From JBGQOG01 sp052113705 (GTDB taxonomy: Bacteria; Pseudomonadota; Alphaproteobacteria; Rhodobacterales; Rhodobacteraceae): a stretch of DNA of 64,000 bases. Positions 60,676 to 64,000 of the stretch are shown here, one piece after another; positions within the stretch are counted from its first letter, which is position 1, and each line of letters begins with the position of its first letter. The position numbers were made by a program, and so were the translations under genes. Under the pieces are notes generated by a model. It saw nothing but the letters and a program-made list of their open reading frames with translations, searched no databases and was not told the origin of the DNA. The stretch spans positions 1 to 64,000 of the forward strand of contig NZ_JBGQOG010000021.1 of NCBI RefSeq assembly GCF_052113705.1, written 5' to 3'.

Positions 60676-61122
60676 TCAGGGCCGGATCTGGGCGAAATCA
60701 GCCTCAAGCCGCGCGGCGGCCTTGCCCTTTTGCGGCACGGCTTTCGCGGCCTCCAGATTGACGGGCGCGCCGACCTGAATCAGGCCAACCATCCCCATCC
60801 CGGCATGCGGCGTGCATTTCACGCCATAAACGCCCTCGACGGTCGGGGTCAGCTCAAAGGTCTCGCCCATTTTGCTTTTGAAGACCTCGACCCCCTCGGG
60901 CAGCATGCCCTTGATCGCTTCGACATTATGGCCCTTGTCGGTTGCCACAAAGCGGATGGTATCGCCGGGCTGCGCCGCGACAAAGCCCGGCTCGAAGACC
61001 ATCGCGCCATCGGCGCCTTTGTTCAGCATGTGCACTTCAATGGTCGCAGCGGGTGCGGCACTGGCCAACAGCCCGGCGGCAACCAGCGAGAGCATGAGAC
61101 GGGGAAGCAGGGAGGGGGACAT
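60676..61122 (-). CDS. pseudoazurin, periplasmic blue copper electron carrier
   Basis: A 148-residue protein with signal peptide (LSLVAAGLLASAAPA) and type 1 copper ligands His 65 (DKGHNVE), Cys 103, His 106 and Met 111 (GVKCTPHAGMGM). Donates electrons from the bc1 complex to NirK in Paracoccus-type denitrifiers. Divergent from nnrR across an NNR-type box. Confidence 0.96.
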   Translation of the reverse strand: MSPSLLPRLMLSLVAAGLLASAAPAATIEVHMLNKGADGAMVFEPGFVAAQPGDTIRFVATDKGHNVEAIKGMLPEGVEVFKSKMGETFELTPTVEGVYGVKCTPHAGMGMVGLIQVGAPVNLEAAKAVPQKGKAAARLEADFAQIRP

Positions 61123-61190
61123 TGCAAGATCCTTTCAAGGCGTGATTGTTTCGTTGCCGCCGGTTATGCGCTATGCGTGGGGCCGCAACG

Positions 61191-61204
61191 TTGTGCTGCG
61201 TCAA
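61191..61204. promoter_or_regulatory. NNR/FNR-type box between pseudoazurin and nnrR
   Basis: TTGTGCTGCGTCAA fits TTG-N8-CAA. About 50 bp before nnrR and 70 bp before pseudoazurin, so it could serve either gene, and allow nnrR autoregulation. Confidence 0.7.
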
Positions 61205-61252
61205 ACTTCCGCACAGTCAGAACGGCGGTCCGGCGTAAGGGGCGGGGGAAAG

Positions 61253-61954
61253 ATGAAGAAACTCGACGAAAGCCTGCTGGCAGGCATTCCGCCGTTTCGG
61301 CAGCTGGAGCGGGGGCAGATCCGCGCGATCCTCGATCAGGCAATGGCCAGGCGCTATGACGAGGGGCAGGCGGTCTTTCATGCGGGGGATGTGGCCGAGC
61401 GGTTTTATCTGCTGCTCGACGGGGTGATCCGGGTGATCCGCACCACGCCCGGCGGCGAACAGATCATTGCGATGCATATCGCGGCGGGGCAACTTTTCGG
61501 CATTGCCCCGGCCATCGGACGTGACAGCTATCCCGCCACCGCGATGACGGCGGCCGAAAGCCTGACCCTGTCCTGGCCGGTGCGGCTTTGGCCCGAATTT
61601 GTCGCGCAATATCCGGGTTTTGCCAGCGAGACCTATGCCGTCGTCGGGTTCCGGATGGGCGAATTGCACAACCGGCTGACCGAAATGGCGACGCAGGCCG
61701 TGGAGCAGCGGGTGGCCAATGCCCTGTTGCGGATGGTCAATCAGACTGGCCGCAAGGTGGAGGGGGGGATCGAGATCACCTTTCCGATCACCCGGCAGAA
61801 CATCTCAGAAATGACCGGCACCACGCTGCATACGGTCAGCCGGCTGCTCAGCGCCTGGGAAAAGCAGGGCGTGGTGGAAAGCCGCCGTCGTCATATCGTG
61901 GTGACCAATCCGCATCAGCTCGTTGTGCTGAGCGGTTCTGCGGGCGCGCGGTAA
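61253..61954 (+). CDS. nnrR: NnrR, CRP/FNR-family NO-responsive activator
   Basis: A 233-residue CRP/FNR protein: cNMP-binding-like domain (YDEGQAVFHAGDVAERFYLL, LDGVIRVIRTTPGGEQIIAM) and C-terminal HTH (ITRQNISEMTGTTLHTVSRL). No FNR-type N-terminal Cys cluster, so it belongs to the NnrR/Dnr group that senses NO. Expected to activate nirK, nor and related genes through the TTG-N8-CAA boxes here. Confidence 0.93.
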   Translation: MKKLDESLLAGIPPFRQLERGQIRAILDQAMARRYDEGQAVFHAGDVAERFYLLLDGVIRVIRTTPGGEQIIAMHIAAGQLFGIAPAIGRDSYPATAMTAAESLTLSWPVRLWPEFVAQYPGFASETYAVVGFRMGELHNRLTEMATQAVEQRVANALLRMVNQTGRKVEGGIEITFPITRQNISEMTGTTLHTVSRLLSAWEKQGVVESRRRHIVVTNPHQLVVLSGSAGAR

Positions 61955-62003
61955 GACCCGGCCCCCCGCGCCGCGTCACCAGCACCGCTTTTTGTGCCGC
62001 CCG

Positions 62004-62219
62004 TTAAAGGGCGGTGCGCAGGCTATCGTGCAGTTCCGCGCGAAAGGCAGCTTCTTCCAGGTGATATTCGTGGCAGGCGTCGCGCAATGTGTGGAAGGGC
62101 GAGACCGAACAGCCGACACAGAGCATGTGGTGGCGCAGGAATACCTGCACCATCTCGGGCCATTGGCTCATCAGCTCGGCCAGGGGCAGATCGGGATCAT
62201 CAAGGGATGGCGGACGCAT
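62004..62219 (-). CDS. DUF1858 domain protein
   Basis: A 71-residue protein: DDPDLPLAELMSQWPEMVQV then FLRHHMLCVGCSVSPFHTLR, the DUF1858 pattern (related to the N-terminus of ScdA/YtfE-type iron-sulfur repair proteins) with the CVGC pair. Often found with denitrification genes. Start at 62219 after GAGGAGG. Divergent from norC, so it probably shares the NNR-type box. Confidence 0.88.
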   Translation of the reverse strand: MRPPSLDDPDLPLAELMSQWPEMVQVFLRHHMLCVGCSVSPFHTLRDACHEYHLEEAAFRAELHDSLRTAL

Positions 62220-62274
62220 GGCGACCCTCCTCATCGTGGTGCGGTCACCCTAGGCTGATTTTCTGTCTTCGTCT

Positions 62275-62288
62275 TTGCGCTGGCACAA
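62275..62288. promoter_or_regulatory. NNR/FNR-type box upstream of norC
   Basis: TTGCGCTGGCACAA fits TTG-N8-CAA and is almost the reverse complement of the nirK box TTGTGCCAGCGCAA. 59 bp before the norC start and 56 bp from the DUF1858 start. Confidence 0.82.
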
Positions 62289-62346
62289 CCTTGGGGCGTC
62301 GGCGGGCGGTTAGCACTGGGGGCCCGTCCTCAGCCGAAGGCCAGCC

Positions 62347-62799
62347 ATGTCAGAGCTCCTTACCAAATCACGGGCCCGGAATATCTTCTATGGAGGATCA
62401 CTATTCTTCATCGTCGTCTTCGGGGCCCTCAGTTTTCAAAGCCACCGCTATGTGGTCACCACCTCCACCGCCAGCCAGCCGCTGACCGATGCCGTACGCC
62501 TCGGCAAACATGTCTGGGAGCGCAACAGCTGCATCAATTGCCATACTTTGCACGGAGAGGGCGCCTATTTCGCGCCCGAGCTTGGCAATGTGATGACCCG
62601 CTGGGGAGTCTATGACGACCCCGAAGGCGCCTATCAGGCGCTGTCGGGCTGGATGGGCGCGCAGCCGAGCGGCATCGAAGGCCGTCGCCAGATGCCGCAT
62701 TTCGAGGTGACCGAAGAAGAGATCCGCGCGCTGGCCGAATTCCTCCGCTGGGCCGATCACACCAATACCCAGAACTGGCCGCCGAATGACGCGGGCTGA
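62347..62799 (+). CDS. norC: nitric oxide reductase subunit C (NorC)
   Basis: A 150-residue membrane-anchored cytochrome c: one N-terminal helix (NIFYGGSLFFIVVFGALSF) and a haem site CINCH at 62-66, with the Met ligand in RRQMPHFEV. Passes electrons to NorB. 12 bp separate it from norB. Confidence 0.97.
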   Translation: MSELLTKSRARNIFYGGSLFFIVVFGALSFQSHRYVVTTSTASQPLTDAVRLGKHVWERNSCINCHTLHGEGAYFAPELGNVMTRWGVYDDPEGAYQALSGWMGAQPSGIEGRRQMPHFEVTEEEIRALAEFLRWADHTNTQNWPPNDAG

Positions 62800-62811
62800 G
62801 GGAGATAAACC

Positions 62812-64000
62812 ATGAAATATTCATCTCAAAAGATCGCGCTTGCCTATTTTCTGGTGGCGATGGCGCTTTTCGCCGTGCAGGTGCTGGGCGGGCTGTTGGC
62901 GGGCTGGATCTATGTCTCGCCCAACACCCTGTCCGAGGTGCTGCCGTTCAACATCATCCGGATGATCCACACCAACGCGCTGATCGTCTGGCTGCTGCTG
63001 GGCTTTTTCGGCGCAGCCTATTACCTCGTGCCCGAGGAATCCGAGCGCGAGATCTGGTCGGTCAAGCTGGCCTATCTGCAACTGGCCATCCTGGTGGTTG
63101 GCACTCTGGGCGCGGTGGTCAGCTATCTGGCGGGCATCCACGGCGGGCGCGAGTTTCTGGAGCAACCGCTCTGGGTAAAATTCGGCATTCTGGTCGCGGC
63201 GGTGATCTTCTTGATCAACATCTCGCTGACCGTGCTCGCCGGGCGCAAGACCGCGATCACCAATGTCTTGCTGACCGGGCTCTGGCTGTTGTCGCTCCTG
63301 TGGATTTTCGCCTTCATCAACCCCGACAACCTCAGCCTCGACAAGATGTACTGGTGGTTTGTCGTCCATCTCTGGGTGGAAGGCACCTGGGAACTGGTGA
63401 TGGCCTCGATCCTTGCCTTCCTGATGCTGAAACTGACCGGGGTTGACCGTGAGGTGATCGAAAAATGGCTCTATGTCATTGTCGCCACTGCGCTTTTCTC
63501 GGGCATTCTTGGCACTGGGCACCATTTCTACTGGATCGGCCTGCCGGGCTATTGGCAATGGGTCGGCTCGATCTTCTCGACCTTTGAGGTGATCCCTTTC
63601 TTCCTGATGATGAGTTTTGCCTTTGTCATGGTCTGGAAGGGGCGGCGCAATCACCCGAACAAGGCAGCGCTGCTGTGGTCGCTCGGTTCGTCGACGGTGG
63701 CGTTCTTTGGCGCCGGGGTCTGGGGCTTTTTGCACACGCTGCATGGGGTGAACTATTACAGTCACGGCACGCAGATCACCGCCGCGCATGGGCATTTGTC
63801 CTTCTATGGCGCCTATGTCGCGCTGAACCTGGCGGTGTTCACCTATGCGATGCCGATACTGCGCGGGCGGTCGCCCTATAATCAGGTGCTCAACATGGTC
63901 AGCTTCTGGCTGATGACCGGCGGCATGGCCTTCATGACCTTTGTGCTGACCTTTGCCGGCACGATCCAGACACATCTGCAGCGGGTGATGGGTCTCTATT
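62812..64000 (+). CDS. norB: nitric oxide reductase subunit B (NorB), cut by window end
   Basis: The first 396 residues of a haem-copper oxidase-type NO reductase that turns two NO into N2O. Haem ligand and helix segments FNIIRMIHTNALIVWLLLGF, VVHLWVEGTWELVMASILAF and ILGTGHHFYWIGLPGYWQWV (with the HH pair for the non-haem iron site) and ITAAHGHLSFYGAYVALNLA are typical. The usual length is about 450 residues; norQ and norD are expected beyond the window. GGGAGAT ribosome site. Confidence 0.97.
   Translation, partial: MKYSSQKIALAYFLVAMALFAVQVLGGLLAGWIYVSPNTLSEVLPFNIIRMIHTNALIVWLLLGFFGAAYYLVPEESEREIWSVKLAYLQLAILVVGTLGAVVSYLAGIHGGREFLEQPLWVKFGILVAAVIFLINISLTVLAGRKTAITNVLLTGLWLLSLLWIFAFINPDNLSLDKMYWWFVVHLWVEGTWELVMASILAFLMLKLTGVDREVIEKWLYVIVATALFSGILGTGHHFYWIGLPGYWQWVGSIFSTFEVIPFFLMMSFAFVMVWKGRRNHPNKAALLWSLGSSTVAFFGAGVWGFLHTLHGVNYYSHGTQITAAHGHLSFYGAYVALNLAVFTYAMPILRGRSPYNQVLNMVSFWLMTGGMAFMTFVLTFAGTIQTHLQRVMGLY

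Overview
This window looks like part of a large accessory replicon (plasmid or chromid) of a Rhodobacteraceae-type alphaproteobacterium, perhaps Paracoccus, Rhodobacter or Gemmobacter. The evidence is high GC with alphaproteobacterial codon use, a complete repABC replication and partition unit with its palindromic parS sites, a MobF-type conjugation module, and a copper-type nitrite and nitric oxide respiration cluster. No rRNA, tRNA or CRISPR array was found.

Layout. 0-0.9 kb is insertion-sequence debris plus a broken second copy of the end of a sugar-binding-protein gene and the start of an iolH-like gene. 1.0-10.8 kb is a conjugation module: a DsbA-like protein facing traD, then traD, the relaxase-helicase traI, a coiled-coil protein, a VirB1-like muramidase, a ParA/VirC1-type ATPase and a possible VirC2-like protein, chained by ATGA overlaps except at the last module break. 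10.8-25.2 kb is mostly on the minus strand: ardC (antirestriction), repC, repB, repA, a Fic protein, a methyltransferase-like gene, DUF3768 and an 82-residue protein, a large ParB-like protein and an M48 lipoprotein, with an H-NS-like gene on the plus strand. Three of these minus-strand transcription units start with the same structured leader of about 320 bp.

25.4-30.9 kb is an inositol-like sugar catabolic operon under a divergent LacI regulator. 31.2-34.6 kb is a PIN/XRE-ImmA-IrrE pair plus small proteins. 35.1-43.8 kb is an amine, betaine or imino-acid catabolic operon (DapA-like lyase, aldehyde dehydrogenase, FAD oxidase, LysR regulator) followed by a glycine-betaine-type ABC importer; both units carry the same ATTAG-N5-CTAAT palindrome. 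43.8-45.9 kb is a decay zone holding an intact IS5-type element. 45.9-47.3 kb has a RelE/XRE toxin-antitoxin pair and a tyrosine recombinase. 47.5-55.0 kb is a redox cluster (flavodoxin, two aldo/keto reductases, DUF4405 membrane protein, cytochrome P460-like protein, LysR, MFS exporter, hydrolase).

55.4-57.2 kb has an IS110 element and a broken IS1182-type transposase. 57.3-64.0 kb is denitrification: nirK, nirV, nnrS, pseudoazurin, nnrR, a DUF1858 protein, norC and norB (cut by the window end), with three TTG-N8-CAA boxes matching the NNR/FNR type in front of nirK, between pseudoazurin and nnrR, and in front of norC.

The most interesting signal is the three-copy leader in front of ardC, the 82-residue/DUF3768/methylase-like operon and the ParB-like gene. 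It keeps hairpins despite sequence change, including compensatory base changes, and sits only upstream of genes typical of a plasmid leading region. It could be a single-stranded-DNA promoter (Frpo-like) or a structured RNA leader that switches on anti-defence genes during conjugative entry.
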